Part shown: in pieces, positions 17,057 through 25,928 of the stretch | Layout: the number at the start of each line of letters is the position of its first letter | Numbering within the stretch: position 1 is the stretch's first letter | NCBI RefSeq assembly: GCF_050587525.1 | Contig: NZ_JBOBFT010000008.1 | Span: 1-64,000, forward strand | Length of the DNA stretch: 64,000 nucleotides | Direction: 5' to 3' | DNA from: Plantibacter sp050587525 | Lineage (GTDB): Bacteria; Actinomycetota; Actinomycetes; Actinomycetales; Microbacteriaceae | Notes under the pieces: generated by a model | Database searches by the model: none | Told to the model about the DNA's origin: nothing | Seen by the model: only the letters and a program-made list of their open reading frames with translations | Position numbers and translations under genes: made by a program

Positions 17057-18332
17057 GACCTGTCCTCCTCTGCGGTGAATGCGCTACCTGTTCGTCGTTC
17101 TCGTCGATACTTCGCCAGTCGTCGGGGAGCAGATAGTCGAGCACATCGTCAATCGTCACCACCCCGAGGAGTCGGTGCGCCTCGTCGACGACGGGCACCT
17201 GGACGAGGTTGTAGCTCGCGAGGATGCGGGAGACCTCGGCGGCCGAGGTGTCGACGCGCGCGGGGTCGAGACTCTGGTCGAGGAGCGTGCCGAGGCGTTC
17301 ATGGGGCGGGTACCTGAGCATCCGCTGGAAGTGCACCATGCCGAGGAACCGGCCCGTGGGGGACTCGTAGGGCGGCAAGGTGATGCAGACGCCGGCCGCG
17401 AGGGCCGGGGCGAGCTCCGACCGGCGGATGGACGCGAGCGCCTCCGCGACGGTGGCATCGGCCGACAGGATGATGGGCTCGGTCGTCATGAGCCCACCGG
17501 CGGTCTCCGGGTCGAAGCGCAGCAGCATCCGGACGTCTTCCGCCTCCTCCGGCTCCATGAGCTCGAGGAGGTGCTCGCCACGGTCCTCGGGAAGCTGTGC
17601 GATGAGGTCTGCTGCGTCGTCCGGCTGCATCTGGTCGAGGACGTCCGCCGCCCGGTCGTCGTCGAGGCGCGCGAGGATGTTGACCTGATCGCTCTCCGGC
17701 ATCTCCTCGAGGGCATCGGCGAGGCGGTCGTCGGAGAGTTCCTCGGCGACCTCGATCATCCGGTCCTGGGGGAGGTCGAGGAGGGTGCTGGCGAGGTCGG
17801 CCGGCTTCAGGTCCGCGTAGGTCGCGATGAGCTGTTCGGCGGACTGCGCCTCACCGGCCTCCTGCTCCTCTCTGATCTCGCTCCACGAGGCGAATGTCGT
17901 GCTGCCCTTGGCGAAGAGGGACGCGCTCGTCTTGGGGCGGCGGACGAACAGCTGCTCGACCTCCCACTCGCCCGGGCCCTTCTCCGCGATCGCGACGTCC
18001 TCGATCGAGGCCTCGCCGGAACCGTTGCGGAACACGACGCGACGACCGAAGAGCTCCGCGATCACACGGACCTCGCCGCCGCGTTGTTCGAAGCGGCGCA
18101 CGTTGATGAGGCCGGTCGTGATGATCTGGCCGCTGCCGATGCTCGTGACCCGGCCGATCGAGACGAAGACCCTGCGTTTCCCGGGGATCTCGACGATGAG
18201 ACCCACCACCCGAGGGGGTTTCGCAGTGCGATAGACGACCAACACGTCACGCACCTTGCCCACACGGTCGCCCGCGGGGTCGAAGACGGTGCACCCGGCG
18301 AGCCTGGCGACGAACACTCTGGTGGCACTCAC
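17043..18332 (-). CDS. MgtE N-domain plus CBS protein without a transporter domain
   Basis: A 429-residue soluble protein. Residues about 1-70 look like a PRC-barrel, about 150-280 like the helical MgtE N-terminal domain (repeated LPEDRGEHLLELM-type turns), and about 285-410 form a CBS pair (DVLDYLLPDDW at the end). The MgtE membrane domain is completely absent, so it cannot itself transport magnesium; a regulatory or sensor role is inferred. Mycobacterial Rv1232c has the same layout. The GTG at 18332 is supported by TAGATT (18339-18344 on the minus strand) ending six bases upstream. Confidence 0.88.
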   Translation of the reverse strand: MSATRVFVARLAGCTVFDPAGDRVGKVRDVLVVYRTAKPPRVVGLIVEIPGKRRVFVSIGRVTSIGSGQIITTGLINVRRFEQRGGEVRVIAELFGRRVVFRNGSGEASIEDVAIAEKGPGEWEVEQLFVRRPKTSASLFAKGSTTFASWSEIREEQEAGEAQSAEQLIATYADLKPADLASTLLDLPQDRMIEVAEELSDDRLADALEEMPESDQVNILARLDDDRAADVLDQMQPDDAADLIAQLPEDRGEHLLELMEPEEAEDVRMLLRFDPETAGGLMTTEPIILSADATVAEALASIRRSELAPALAAGVCITLPPYESPTGRFLGMVHFQRMLRYPPHERLGTLLDQSLDPARVDTSAAEVSRILASYNLVQVPVVDEAHRLLGVVTIDDVLDYLLPDDWRSIDENDEQVAHSPQRRTGHGTR

Positions 18333-18438
18333 GGTTCCAATCTACCCGCCGGGGGACCGGTCGGTTCACGGAACCGGGCTCCGCAGCAGCCGATCCCGCT
18401 CACAGCGCAGGACGGCGCCGGGATGAGAGGATTGACGC

Positions 18439-18945
18439 ATGAGTGATCCACGGATGTTCAGGAAGCGGAACGCGCCGAGCTTCGCCGCGATCCCCCGCGG
18501 CGAGACGGTCGCGAGCTTCGGCACCTACGAGGAGGCGCAGCTCGCCGTCGCATCGCTCGCGCACGCGGACTTCCCGGTGAGGGAGGTGTCGATCATCGGA
18601 TCCGACCTCAAGAGCGTCGAGCGCGTCACTGGGAAGCTGAGCTATGGCCGCGCGGCCGGTGCGGGAGCCGTCAGCGGAGCCTGGCTCGGGCTCTTCCTCG
18701 GTCTCGTCCTCATCATCTTCAACCCTGCGACGAGCCTCGTCCTGCTGGGTGCAGCCGTCCTCATGGGCGCCGCATTCGGCATGCTGTTCGGCATCGTGTC
18801 CTATTCGGTCACACGTCGTCGCCGGGACTACACCTCGGCGACCCTCGTCGTCGCGACGAGCTACGACGTCATCGTCGGTTCGGAGCTCGCGAACCGGGCG
18901 CGGAACCTCCTGGAGAACCCGCAGGCGGGCGCCCCGCAGCAATAG
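18439..18945 (+). CDS. general stress protein 17M-like membrane protein
   Basis: A 168-residue protein with the general stress protein 17M-like N-terminal motif ETVASFGTYEEAQLAVASLAHADFPV, followed by a Gly/Ala-rich hydrophobic hairpin (about residues 70-125) and a short ADP-type regulatory tail. The function is unknown. It is divergent from the MgtE-like gene. The N-terminal domain is shared with proteins in the same neighbourhood of other actinobacteria (for example Rv1234), which supports vertical inheritance. A strong hairpin follows its stop. Confidence 0.85.
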   Translation: MSDPRMFRKRNAPSFAAIPRGETVASFGTYEEAQLAVASLAHADFPVREVSIIGSDLKSVERVTGKLSYGRAAGAGAVSGAWLGLFLGLVLIIFNPATSLVLLGAAVLMGAAFGMLFGIVSYSVTRRRRDYTSATLVVATSYDVIVGSELANRARNLLENPQAGAPQQ

Positions 18946-18969
18946 GGGCCAGCGCTCCGGCACGAACGA

Positions 18970-19004
18970 CGAAACGGCGATGCACCGGGTGCATCGCCGT
19001 TTCG
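18970..19004. terminator. bidirectional hairpin terminator
   Basis: A perfect 17-bp inverted repeat (18970-18986 with 18988-19004) between the convergent stress-protein and aminopeptidase genes. It is well placed to end both messages. Confidence 0.8.
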
Positions 19005-19040
19005 CGTCGTTCAGGGGTGGAGCTCGTCGGGCCGGTCGGC

Positions 19041-20498
19041 TCAGCGGGCCAGCCAGGCTTCGACCTCGTCGGCCGTGCGGGGGATGCCCGCGGAGAGGTT
19101 CTCCGCGCCGTCGGCGGTTACGAGGATGTCGTCCTCGATGCGGACGCCGATGCCGCGGTACTCGGCCGGGACCGTGAGGTCGTCCGGCTGGAAGTACAGG
19201 CCGGGCTCGATCGTGAAGACCATGCCGGGCTCCACGATGCCGTCGTAGTACATCTCGCGGCGTGCCTGCGCGCAGTCGTGCACGTCGATGCCGAGGTGGT
19301 GGCTCGTGCCGTGCACCATGTACCGGCGGTGCTGTTGGTTGTCGGCTTCGAGCGCTTCCTCCGCCGTGACGGGGAGGAGGCCCCACTCCGCTGTGCGCTT
19401 GGCGATGACGGCCATCGCGGTCGCGTGGACCTCGCGGAAGCGGATGCCGGGCTTCACGATCGCGAAGGCGGCGTCGGCCGCCTCACGGACCGCTTCGTAG
19501 ACGCGGCGCTGCACGTCGGTGAAGGTACCGGAGACCGGGATCGTCCGCGTGATGTCCGCCGTGTAGTAGCTGTCGAGCTCCACGCCGGCGTCGATGAGGA
19601 TGAGGTCGCCGGGGACGACGGGCCCGTCGTTGCGCGTCCAGTGCAGGATGCACGCGTGCGGGCCGGACGCGGCGATCGTCTCGTAGCCGACGCCGTTGCC
19701 GTCGGCACGGGCGCGACCGTAGAAGACGCCCTCGACGAGGCGCTCGCCGCGGGGGTGCGCCGCGATGCGCGGGAGATCGGCCACGACGTCGTCGAAGCCG
19801 CGAGCGGTGGCGTCGACGGCGAGGCGCATCTGTGCGATCTCGTAGTCGTCCTTCACGAGTCGCATCGCGGAGACGAAGCTCGTGAGTTCGTCGTCGCGGT
19901 CGAGGACGAGGTCGTCGCCTCCGGCGCTGAAGGCGTCGAGGTGGGCGGTGCCGACGCCGAGGTCGGCCGCGACCTGCGCGAGCGAGGGGCGTGCGCCGAT
20001 CCAGAACTCGCCGATCGCGGCGTTCGTGTAGAACTCGTCCGTGTCGCGGCCCGCGCGCTCGCGGAAGTGGAGGACGACGTCGTGTCCGGTCTCGGTCGGC
20101 TCGAAGACGAGGACGCTGTCGGGCTCCGACTCGGAGCCCCAGCCGGTGAGGTAGGAGAACGCGGAGTGTGCACGGTAGAGGTAATCGGTGTCGTTCGAGC
20201 GCTGGCTCATGCCGCCGGCCGGCAGCACGAGGCGCTTGCCGGGGAACGCCGCCGAGAGCCTGTCGCGTCGTGCGGCCGTGAGCGGCGCGATGTCGCGCGC
20301 CGGTGGCAGCGGCTCATCACGATCGGCCCAGCCCGTGCCGATGAAGGCTTTGAAGCCTTCCGACCAGGCTGCTGCGCGGTTCGAGGTCGCTTCGGCCTGG
20401 ACGGGGTTCGTCGCCTGAGCGGGAGTCTCGGCCGGGATGGTGGCCTGGTCCGGGTCTGCTGCGGTTGATGTCGCTGTGGAGTCTGCGTTGTTCGCCAT
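19041..20498 (-). CDS. pepP: Xaa-Pro aminopeptidase (M24B)
   Basis: A 485-residue aminopeptidase P, releasing N-terminal residues before proline. After a disordered Thr/Ala-rich start of about 45 residues come the AMP_N domain and the pita-bread catalytic domain. The five metal ligands are recognisable: two Asp in LIDAGVELDSYYTADITRT, His in HGTSHHLGIDVHD, and the two Glu in FTIEPGLY and GVRIEDDILV. Length and motifs are complete. GACAAT on the minus strand lies six bases before the ATG, a near match to the leaderless pattern seen in this window. Confidence 0.94.
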   Translation of the reverse strand: MANNADSTATSTAADPDQATIPAETPAQATNPVQAEATSNRAAAWSEGFKAFIGTGWADRDEPLPPARDIAPLTAARRDRLSAAFPGKRLVLPAGGMSQRSNDTDYLYRAHSAFSYLTGWGSESEPDSVLVFEPTETGHDVVLHFRERAGRDTDEFYTNAAIGEFWIGARPSLAQVAADLGVGTAHLDAFSAGGDDLVLDRDDELTSFVSAMRLVKDDYEIAQMRLAVDATARGFDDVVADLPRIAAHPRGERLVEGVFYGRARADGNGVGYETIAASGPHACILHWTRNDGPVVPGDLILIDAGVELDSYYTADITRTIPVSGTFTDVQRRVYEAVREAADAAFAIVKPGIRFREVHATAMAVIAKRTAEWGLLPVTAEEALEADNQQHRRYMVHGTSHHLGIDVHDCAQARREMYYDGIVEPGMVFTIEPGLYFQPDDLTVPAEYRGIGVRIEDDILVTADGAENLSAGIPRTADEVEAWLAR

Positions 20499-20553
20499 GG
20501 CTCCATTGTCTCACCAGTGGCTGGGCGTGGATCAGGGGTGCGTCAGGGGTGCT

Positions 20554-21621
20554 TCAGGGCGCGGTGCGCGACTGCAGGGTGGCGACGATCGGTCGGTGGT
20601 CGCTGCCCGCCTGGTCGTAGTCGGTCAGGACCCGGAGTTTCGAGGTCGTCCACTCGTTCGTCGACATGACGTGGTCGATGGGCGAGCCGACCTGCGTGGG
20701 GACCGAGGTGGGCCAGGTGCCGAGTCCTGCGGTGCCGGTTGCCACGGCGGCGTCGTGGCACGTGCCGAAGTCGCCCGTGCCGGTGCGGAGCTTCCACATG
20801 TTGTCGACCGTGGCGTTGAAGTCGCCCGCGAGGATCGTGTTGCCTGCGCCCGTCTCGGCCGTGCCGTTCGTGTCGTCCGCGCACAGGCCGGAGAGCCACT
20901 GCAGATCGGACCGCCAAGCGTCCATCTCTGCCGGGAGCGGTGCGACGGCGTGCACGGCGACGATCGTCGGACCCTTGCCGTGCTCGGGCACCGCGACGAC
21001 GCTCGGGAGCACGGAGGTGTTCGCGTTCTCGCCCGGCACGTCGGGGGAGGTGACCGAGTACGCGCCGAGCCCAGTGCTGATCAGCAGGCTCGTGGAGCGT
21101 GCTTTCAACTCCGTGCCGAAGGAGACGGTGTGGGAGATCATCGGCCGAGCCGCAGCGGCCATGGCGGTGGCGACCGCGTCGGCCGTCTCAGCGGTCGTCT
21201 CCGGCAGGGCGATGACGTTCGCGCCGTACTTCACGGCGACGGCCGCGATCGTGCTCGCGTCGACCGAGTCCCCGAGCGTGTTCCAGGAGAGGACCGTGAT
21301 CTCGGACGAGGAGTCGTCCTGGCCCGTCGTCGGGGTGCCGTCAGGGGTGATGCCGCGCTGCACGACCACGATCGCCGATGCGACGGCGAAGAGGATGAGG
21401 AGACCGGCCATCGTGCCGGCGAACGCGCGCAGTGGCTTGGCGAGTGCGAAGAGGAGGAAGACGATGGCGAGCACGACCGCGACGACGATCGCGAGGCCCC
21501 GCAGCGAGACGACCTGAGCAACGCCGAGCGTCTGTTCCAGACCGAAGAATTGGGGCCAGGCTGCCACGGCGAGCACGATCGCGATGACGATCGTGACGAG
21601 GGCACCCAGTGTTTTCCACAT
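20554..21621 (-). CDS. endonuclease/exonuclease/phosphatase-family membrane-anchored protein
   Basis: A 355-residue protein with three N-terminal membrane helices (about residues 5-25, 35-60 and 70-92) and an EEP-fold domain outside. The EEP motifs are LSWNTLG, ALPETTA, AVHAVAPL, ILAGDFNAT and the terminal GSDHRPIVATL; the catalytic Asp-Asn and His are all present. The natural substrate (nucleic acid, phospholipid or other phosphodiester) cannot be told. ATG 21621 is chosen over longer frames because TACGCT (21629-21634, minus strand) ends seven bases before it. Divergent from the PHP gene. Confidence 0.85.
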   Translation of the reverse strand: MWKTLGALVTIVIAIVLAVAAWPQFFGLEQTLGVAQVVSLRGLAIVVAVVLAIVFLLFALAKPLRAFAGTMAGLLILFAVASAIVVVQRGITPDGTPTTGQDDSSSEITVLSWNTLGDSVDASTIAAVAVKYGANVIALPETTAETADAVATAMAAAARPMISHTVSFGTELKARSTSLLISTGLGAYSVTSPDVPGENANTSVLPSVVAVPEHGKGPTIVAVHAVAPLPAEMDAWRSDLQWLSGLCADDTNGTAETGAGNTILAGDFNATVDNMWKLRTGTGDFGTCHDAAVATGTAGLGTWPTSVPTQVGSPIDHVMSTNEWTTSKLRVLTDYDQAGSDHRPIVATLQSRTAP

Positions 21622-21687
21622 CCTCGTCAGCGTAGGTCGGGGCCCTGGGAGTACGCCGCGCGGTTCACCGGAGACTAGTGTGGATGC

Positions 21688-22575
21688 GTGGTGAATGCTC
21701 GTGGAATCCAGGGTCCGGCGGATCTGCACACCCATTCGAGCGTGTCCGACGGGACCGAGACGCCCACGCAGCTCATGCGGGCTGCAGCGGCCGCCGGGCT
21801 CGGCACGATCGCCATCACCGACCACGACTCCACGGCGGGATGGGCGGAAGCCGGCGCGGAGGCGCAGCGACAGGGCCTCACCCTCCTCCCCGGCATGGAA
21901 CTCAGCACCAAGTACGAGTGGCGGAGCGTGCACCTGCTCGCCTACCTCGTCGACCCACTGAACGGCGAGCTGGTCAAGGAGACCGCGAAGATTCGCGAAT
22001 CACGCCTGCGCCGAGCCGAGGGCATCGTCGCCCGCATCGGCTCCGACTACCCGCTGTCCTGGGCCGACGTCCTCGCGCAGACCTCCGAGGGGACGACGGT
22101 CGGACGCCCGCACATCGCCGACGCACTCGTGGCCCTCGGCATCGTGAAGACGCGCGGCGAGGCGTTCGACGGCATCCTCCACCCGCGGAGCGGCTATTAC
22201 GCGCCGCACTACGCTCCCGATCCGCTCACGGCCGTACGCATGGTCCGCGCGGCCGGAGGCGTCCCCGTCATCGCGCATCCCGTCCCTGCTGGACGCGACC
22301 GGATGCTGCCGGAGGCGTACTTCAAGACGCTCACCGACGCGGGACTCTTCGGTCTCGAGATCGACCACCGCGAGAACACCGAGGAGGGCAAGCTCGTCGT
22401 CCGCAGGATCGCTGCGGAGCTCGGCCTCGCCGTCACGGGGTCGAGCGACTACCACGGCACGGGCAAGCCCAACCGGCTGGGCGAGAACACGACTGCCATC
22501 GAGGTCGTCGAGCGCATCGTCGCCGAGGCGACGGGCTCCAGCCCCGTCGTGCCGAACGGCGCCGCGACGCTCTGA
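21688..22575 (+). CDS. PHP-domain phosphoesterase
   Basis: A 295-residue metal-dependent phosphoesterase of the PHP family. The metal-binding motifs are visible in order: ADLHTHSSVSDG, ITDHDST, the Glu of LLPGMELS, VIAHPV, and GSSDYHG near the C-terminus. Related proteins include 3',5'-nucleoside bisphosphate phosphatases and tryptophan-operon-linked TrpH/RNase AM; that group fits best by length, but the exact substrate is inferred. Translation starts at GTG 21688, six bases after TAGTGT (21676-21681); a second GTG follows immediately. Confidence 0.88.
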   Translation: MVNARGIQGPADLHTHSSVSDGTETPTQLMRAAAAAGLGTIAITDHDSTAGWAEAGAEAQRQGLTLLPGMELSTKYEWRSVHLLAYLVDPLNGELVKETAKIRESRLRRAEGIVARIGSDYPLSWADVLAQTSEGTTVGRPHIADALVALGIVKTRGEAFDGILHPRSGYYAPHYAPDPLTAVRMVRAAGGVPVIAHPVPAGRDRMLPEAYFKTLTDAGLFGLEIDHRENTEEGKLVVRRIAAELGLAVTGSSDYHGTGKPNRLGENTTAIEVVERIVAEATGSSPVVPNGAATL

Positions 22576-22708
22576 GCCGGTTGTCGTCCGCCCGAGCCGT
22601 TCGACACGGTTCGATCGTGATTTCCGTGATCGCGGCTGCTCTGGGAGCGGCCGCCCTGATCGCGACTGCTCTGAGATCGGTCGCCGCGCACACGCCATCC
22701 CGCCGACG

Positions 22709-22745
22709 ACGAAGCGCGCCCCGGAGTACCGGAGGCGCGCTTCGT
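22709..22745. terminator. hairpin between convergent PHP and helicase genes
   Basis: A perfect 12-bp inverted repeat (22709-22720 with 22734-22745) whose loop contains a second small palindrome. It lies 28 bases past the helicase stop on the minus strand and also downstream of the PHP gene. The remaining 130 bases of this gap contain two copies of a TGATCGCG-CTGCTCTG motif (near 22628 and 22655) and no gene. Confidence 0.75.
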
Positions 22746-22772
22746 GCGGTTCGGCCCTGAGGGGCCGCTGGA

Positions 22773-24233
22773 TCAGACGGTCGGGGTCGGGGGTGCCGAG
22801 CGACGCGTACGGTTGCGGCGGCGCGGTGCACTGTTGCCGTCGCGGTGCTGTGCGCCCTGGCCGTCGTGCGTGCCGGTCGCGGGCTCGGAGCGCTCGACGG
22901 CGTCCGTGGAGGCGGGCTGTCCCTGGCCGCGCGTGCGGGTGCGACCGCGGGCCGCGCCCGAGCGTGAGGACTGACGGTCGGAGCCGCCGGTCGAACCGGA
23001 GCCTCCGCCCGAACCGGACTCGCGGCGAGGGGCGGCCTCGACGGGCTTCGCCGACTTCAGGCGGCCCTTCGTCCCCTCTGGGATGTCGAGGTCGCTGAAC
23101 AGGTGCGGGCTCGACGAGTACGTCTCGGTCGGTTCCGGCTGACCAAACTCGAGCGCCTTGTTGATGAGCGCCCACTTGTGCAGGTCGTCCCAGTCGACGA
23201 AGGTGACGGCGATACCGGTCTTGCCTGCGCGGCCCGTTCGACCGACGCGGTGCAGGTAGGTCTTCTCGTCCTCGGGGATCGTGTGGTTGATGACGTGGGT
23301 CACGTCGTCGACGTCGATGCCACGGGCCGCGACGTCGGTCGCGATGAGGACGTCCTTCTTGCCGGCCTTGAACGAGGCCATGGCGCGCTCGCGCTGCTCC
23401 TGGTTGAGGTCGCCGTGCACGGCCGCTGCGTTGAAGCCGCGGTCGGCCAGCTCTTCGACGAGCTTGGCGGCCGCGCGCTTCGTGCGCGTGAAGACGACGG
23501 TCTTGCCGCGGCCCTCGGCCTGGAGGATGCGGGCGATGACCTCGTCCTTGTCGAGCGAGTGCGCCCGGTAGATGAGGTGCTTGATGTTCGCCTGCGTGAG
23601 GCCCTCATCCGGATCCGACGCGCGGATGTGGATGGGCTTCGACATGAAGCGACGAGCGAGGGCGACGATCGGACCGGGCATCGTCGCCGAGAACAGCATC
23701 GTGTGTCGGCCGGCCGGCGTCTTCGAGAAGAGCTTCTCGATGTCGGCGAGGAAGCCGAGGTCGAGCATCTTGTCGGCCTCGTCGAGGACCATCTCCTCGA
23801 TGCTCGACAGGTCCAGCAGACGCTGGTTGTTGAGGTCGATGAGGCGGCCAGGGGTGCCGACGACGATCTGTGCGCCGGCCTTGAGCTGTTCGATCTGGCC
23901 CTCGTACGCCTTGCCGCCGTAGATGGAGACGAGCGTGGTGGAGCGGTTCGAGATGAGGATCTCGATGTCTTCGGAGACCTGGACGGCGAGTTCGCGCGTG
24001 GGGACGACGACGAGCGTCTTCACTCCGGGAGCGGGGTCGAGGCCCAGTCGCTGCACGATCGGGATGCCGAAACCGAAGGTCTTGCCGGTGCCGGTCTTGG
24101 CCTGGCCGATGATGTCCTGGCCGGAGAGTCCGAGGGGGATGGTCTGTTCCTGAATGGGGAACGGTTCGAGAATGCCTTTGGCGGCGAGGGCGTCGACGAT
24201 GTCCTGGTCGACCCCGAGATCACGGAAAGTCAC
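22773..24233 (-). CDS. DEAD-box ATP-dependent RNA helicase (RhlE-like)
   Basis: A 486-residue RNA helicase. The Q motif region FRDLGVDQDIVDALAAKGI precedes Walker A AKTGTGKT; then PTRELA, LDEADKML, FSATMP and the C-terminal HRVGRTGRAG are all intact. The last about 110 residues are a basic, Arg/Gly/Ser-rich disordered tail likely to bind RNA. The GTG at 24233 is chosen since DEAD domains start at this point and AGG lies upstream. In mycobacteria the same helicase (Rv3211) heads the neighbourhood that follows here. Confidence 0.94.
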   Translation of the reverse strand: MTFRDLGVDQDIVDALAAKGILEPFPIQEQTIPLGLSGQDIIGQAKTGTGKTFGFGIPIVQRLGLDPAPGVKTLVVVPTRELAVQVSEDIEILISNRSTTLVSIYGGKAYEGQIEQLKAGAQIVVGTPGRLIDLNNQRLLDLSSIEEMVLDEADKMLDLGFLADIEKLFSKTPAGRHTMLFSATMPGPIVALARRFMSKPIHIRASDPDEGLTQANIKHLIYRAHSLDKDEVIARILQAEGRGKTVVFTRTKRAAAKLVEELADRGFNAAAVHGDLNQEQRERAMASFKAGKKDVLIATDVAARGIDVDDVTHVINHTIPEDEKTYLHRVGRTGRAGKTGIAVTFVDWDDLHKWALINKALEFGQPEPTETYSSSPHLFSDLDIPEGTKGRLKSAKPVEAAPRRESGSGGGSGSTGGSDRQSSRSGAARGRTRTRGQGQPASTDAVERSEPATGTHDGQGAQHRDGNSAPRRRNRTRRSAPPTPTV

Positions 24234-24415
24234 GTATGTACCTGTCAGTGCGATTGTGGTTCTACACCTTCGATTGCACACAGGTGTAGGGTCCCGATCC
24301 AGCGCCGGGACGGGTCAAGTCTACCCGGGAGGCCCTGAACGACCGCCAGACACCCGCAGGGTGGCCGGACCGGCGGGTGCGAACGGGCGAGGGGAAGTGC
24401 AACTAGGCTGAGCGG

Positions 24416-25138
24416 GTGGTTGTTTTGTTTGGGCGCCGTCGGCGTCGTCCCGGCACGGATGTGCCCCGGTTGCGCTCACGCGGCGAGACCGTGTCGACGA
24501 CGAAGGTCGACCTCCACGAGCTCGCCCCGAGCACCGACGAGTTCCTCGGCCAGGTCGCGCAGCTGCAGCTCGGCTTCTTCCTCACGCTCGGCCTCGCGGT
24601 CGAGCACGCGCCGACCGAGGCGGATCGCGAGATCCTCGCCGCGTCGGCAGCGCTCACGCTGACGAAGCACCGCGAGCTCATCGCGCAACTCCGCCGTCGC
24701 CACGACGACCCGGAACCGCTCCTCCAACCGTACGCGGCGCAGCGAGACGATTTCCAGCGCATCCTCCGCGGCGAGAGCTGGGACGAGCTCCTGCTCGGCG
24801 TCTACGTGACGCGCGGGTTCCTCGACGAGTTCTTCGTGGAGGTCGCGAGCGGCCTCGATGGCGCCGATGCCCGCGAGCTGGCCGCGATCGTCGCACCGGC
24901 TCCGGGGGAGGACCCCATCGCCGGCATCCTGCACCGCGTGATCGCGGCGGAACCGAAGCGCAGTTCCTCGCTCGCGATGTGGGGACGCCGTCTCCTCGGC
25001 GACACGATGCTCGTCGCGCGTTCGGCGCTCTCCACCGAGAGCAAGTCGCTTCCGGACGACTCGCGCGTCGAGCCCGTCTACACGGAGCTCATCGCCAACC
25101 ACACGAGGCGGATGGACGCGCTCGGCCTCACCGCCTGA
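24416..25138 (+). CDS. ferritin-like fold protein (MiaE-related)
   Basis: A 240-residue mostly helical protein. The regions TDEFLGQVAQLQLGFFLTLG and HRELIAQLRRRHDD, with a later TRGFLDEFFVEV helix, match the actinobacterial ferritin-like proteins related to the tRNA hydroxylase MiaE; the family usually binds a di-iron centre. Divergent from the helicase, as Rv3210c is next to Rv3211. The GTG at 24416 is preferred because TAGGCT at 24404-24409 ends six bases before it; GTG 24490 (VSTTKVDL) is an alternative. The stop codon lies in a threefold 22-base tandem repeat. Confidence 0.8.
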   Translation: MVVLFGRRRRRPGTDVPRLRSRGETVSTTKVDLHELAPSTDEFLGQVAQLQLGFFLTLGLAVEHAPTEADREILAASAALTLTKHRELIAQLRRRHDDPEPLLQPYAAQRDDFQRILRGESWDELLLGVYVTRGFLDEFFVEVASGLDGADARELAAIVAPAPGEDPIAGILHRVIAAEPKRSSSLAMWGRRLLGDTMLVARSALSTESKSLPDDSRVEPVYTELIANHTRRMDALGLTA

Positions 25139-25196
25139 GCACTGGGGACTCGCCACCTGAGCCCTGCGGACTCACCGCCTGAGCACTGCGACAACG

Positions 25197-25232
25197 ACGA
25201 ACGGCCGATCAGTAATCTGATCGGCCGTTCGT
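25197..25232. terminator. bidirectional hairpin terminator
   Basis: A perfect 16-bp inverted repeat (25197-25212 with 25217-25232) and a TAAT loop, between the ferritin-like gene and the convergent small membrane protein gene. Confidence 0.85.
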
Positions 25233-25253
25233 GTCGTGCTGGGTGAGGCGACG

Positions 25254-25556
25254 TCAGACGACGACGGGCGCCTTCTGGAGCCGTTCGAGCAACTCGGCGT
25301 CCTTGGCCGTGCGGACTCGTCCGAGGACGAGGTCGGCCGCGACCGCGGTGAGCGCGGACGCCACGAAGGTGATGACCCAGATCCAGGCGCCGTCCCACGG
25401 CATGCCGGCCCACGTGAGGGCGACCCACACGATTGCGGCGGCCGCCGTGGCGATGGCGGGGATCAGCGCTGCACCGTGCTGGTCGCGCTGCGGGAGCAGG
25501 TATCTGGCGGCGAGACCGATGATGGCCGCGCCGAGCACCACGAACAGGAGTTCCAT
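25254..25556 (-). CDS. small hypothetical membrane protein
   Basis: A 100-residue protein with three predicted membrane helices (about residues 2-18, 30-50 and 58-80) and a charged C-terminal helix ending in LLERLQKAPVVV. No family is recognised. It lies five bases after the DUF3107 gene on the same strand, so it is probably read from the same message. Coding is supported by the hydrophobic pattern, the codon composition like its neighbours, and the fit between the upstream stop and the downstream terminator. Confidence 0.75.
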   Translation of the reverse strand: MELLFVVLGAAIIGLAARYLLPQRDQHGAALIPAIATAAAAIVWVALTWAGMPWDGAWIWVITFVASALTAVAADLVLGRVRTAKDAELLERLQKAPVVV

Positions 25557-25561
25557 GGGGA

Positions 25562-25786
25562 CTAGCCCACGAATCCGACGCGGCGCGACTCCTCGCTACC
25601 GATCTCCACGTAGCCGATGCCGGCGGTGGGGATGATGTACTTGTTCCCCTTGCTGTCCGTGAGGGACAGGACTTTCGCGTCAGACTCGAGCGCAGCAGCG
25701 ACGGCCTTCTCGATCTCGGACGCCGGTTGGGACGTCTCGAATCCGATTTCGCGGGGGCTGTTCAGGATTCCGATGCGAATTTCCAC
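25562..25786 (-). CDS. DUF3107 small protein
   Basis: A 74-residue protein starting VEIRIGILNSPREIGFET and ending with YVEIGSEESRRVGFVG, the pattern of the DUF3107 family; mycobacterial Rv3208A is the best known member and its function is unknown. The GTG at 25786 is used because the family begins at this point and AAAGG lies nine bases upstream; a longer open frame does not match. The gene keeps its mycobacterial neighbours, with the DEAD helicase on one side and the adnAB pair on the other, and diverges from adnA. Confidence 0.92.
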   Translation of the reverse strand: MEIRIGILNSPREIGFETSQPASEIEKAVAAALESDAKVLSLTDSKGNKYIIPTAGIGYVEIGSEESRRVGFVG

Positions 25787-25928
25787 CTTGAGTGCCTTTC
25801 GGTTGCGTAGCCCCAGACTACGGGAGTTCGCCGGGTGTCCGGAGCCGTTCGGCGGTAGCTGTGAGCGAACAGGCCGGCACCGCCGCGGCGGCCCGTCGAT
25901 GTCTGCGGCCTCGGGTAACGTGCGATGC

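Noticed and set aside
17043..18332. Functional MgtE magnesium transporter
   Set aside because: No hydrophobic transport domain follows the CBS pair; the protein ends there with a complete stop.
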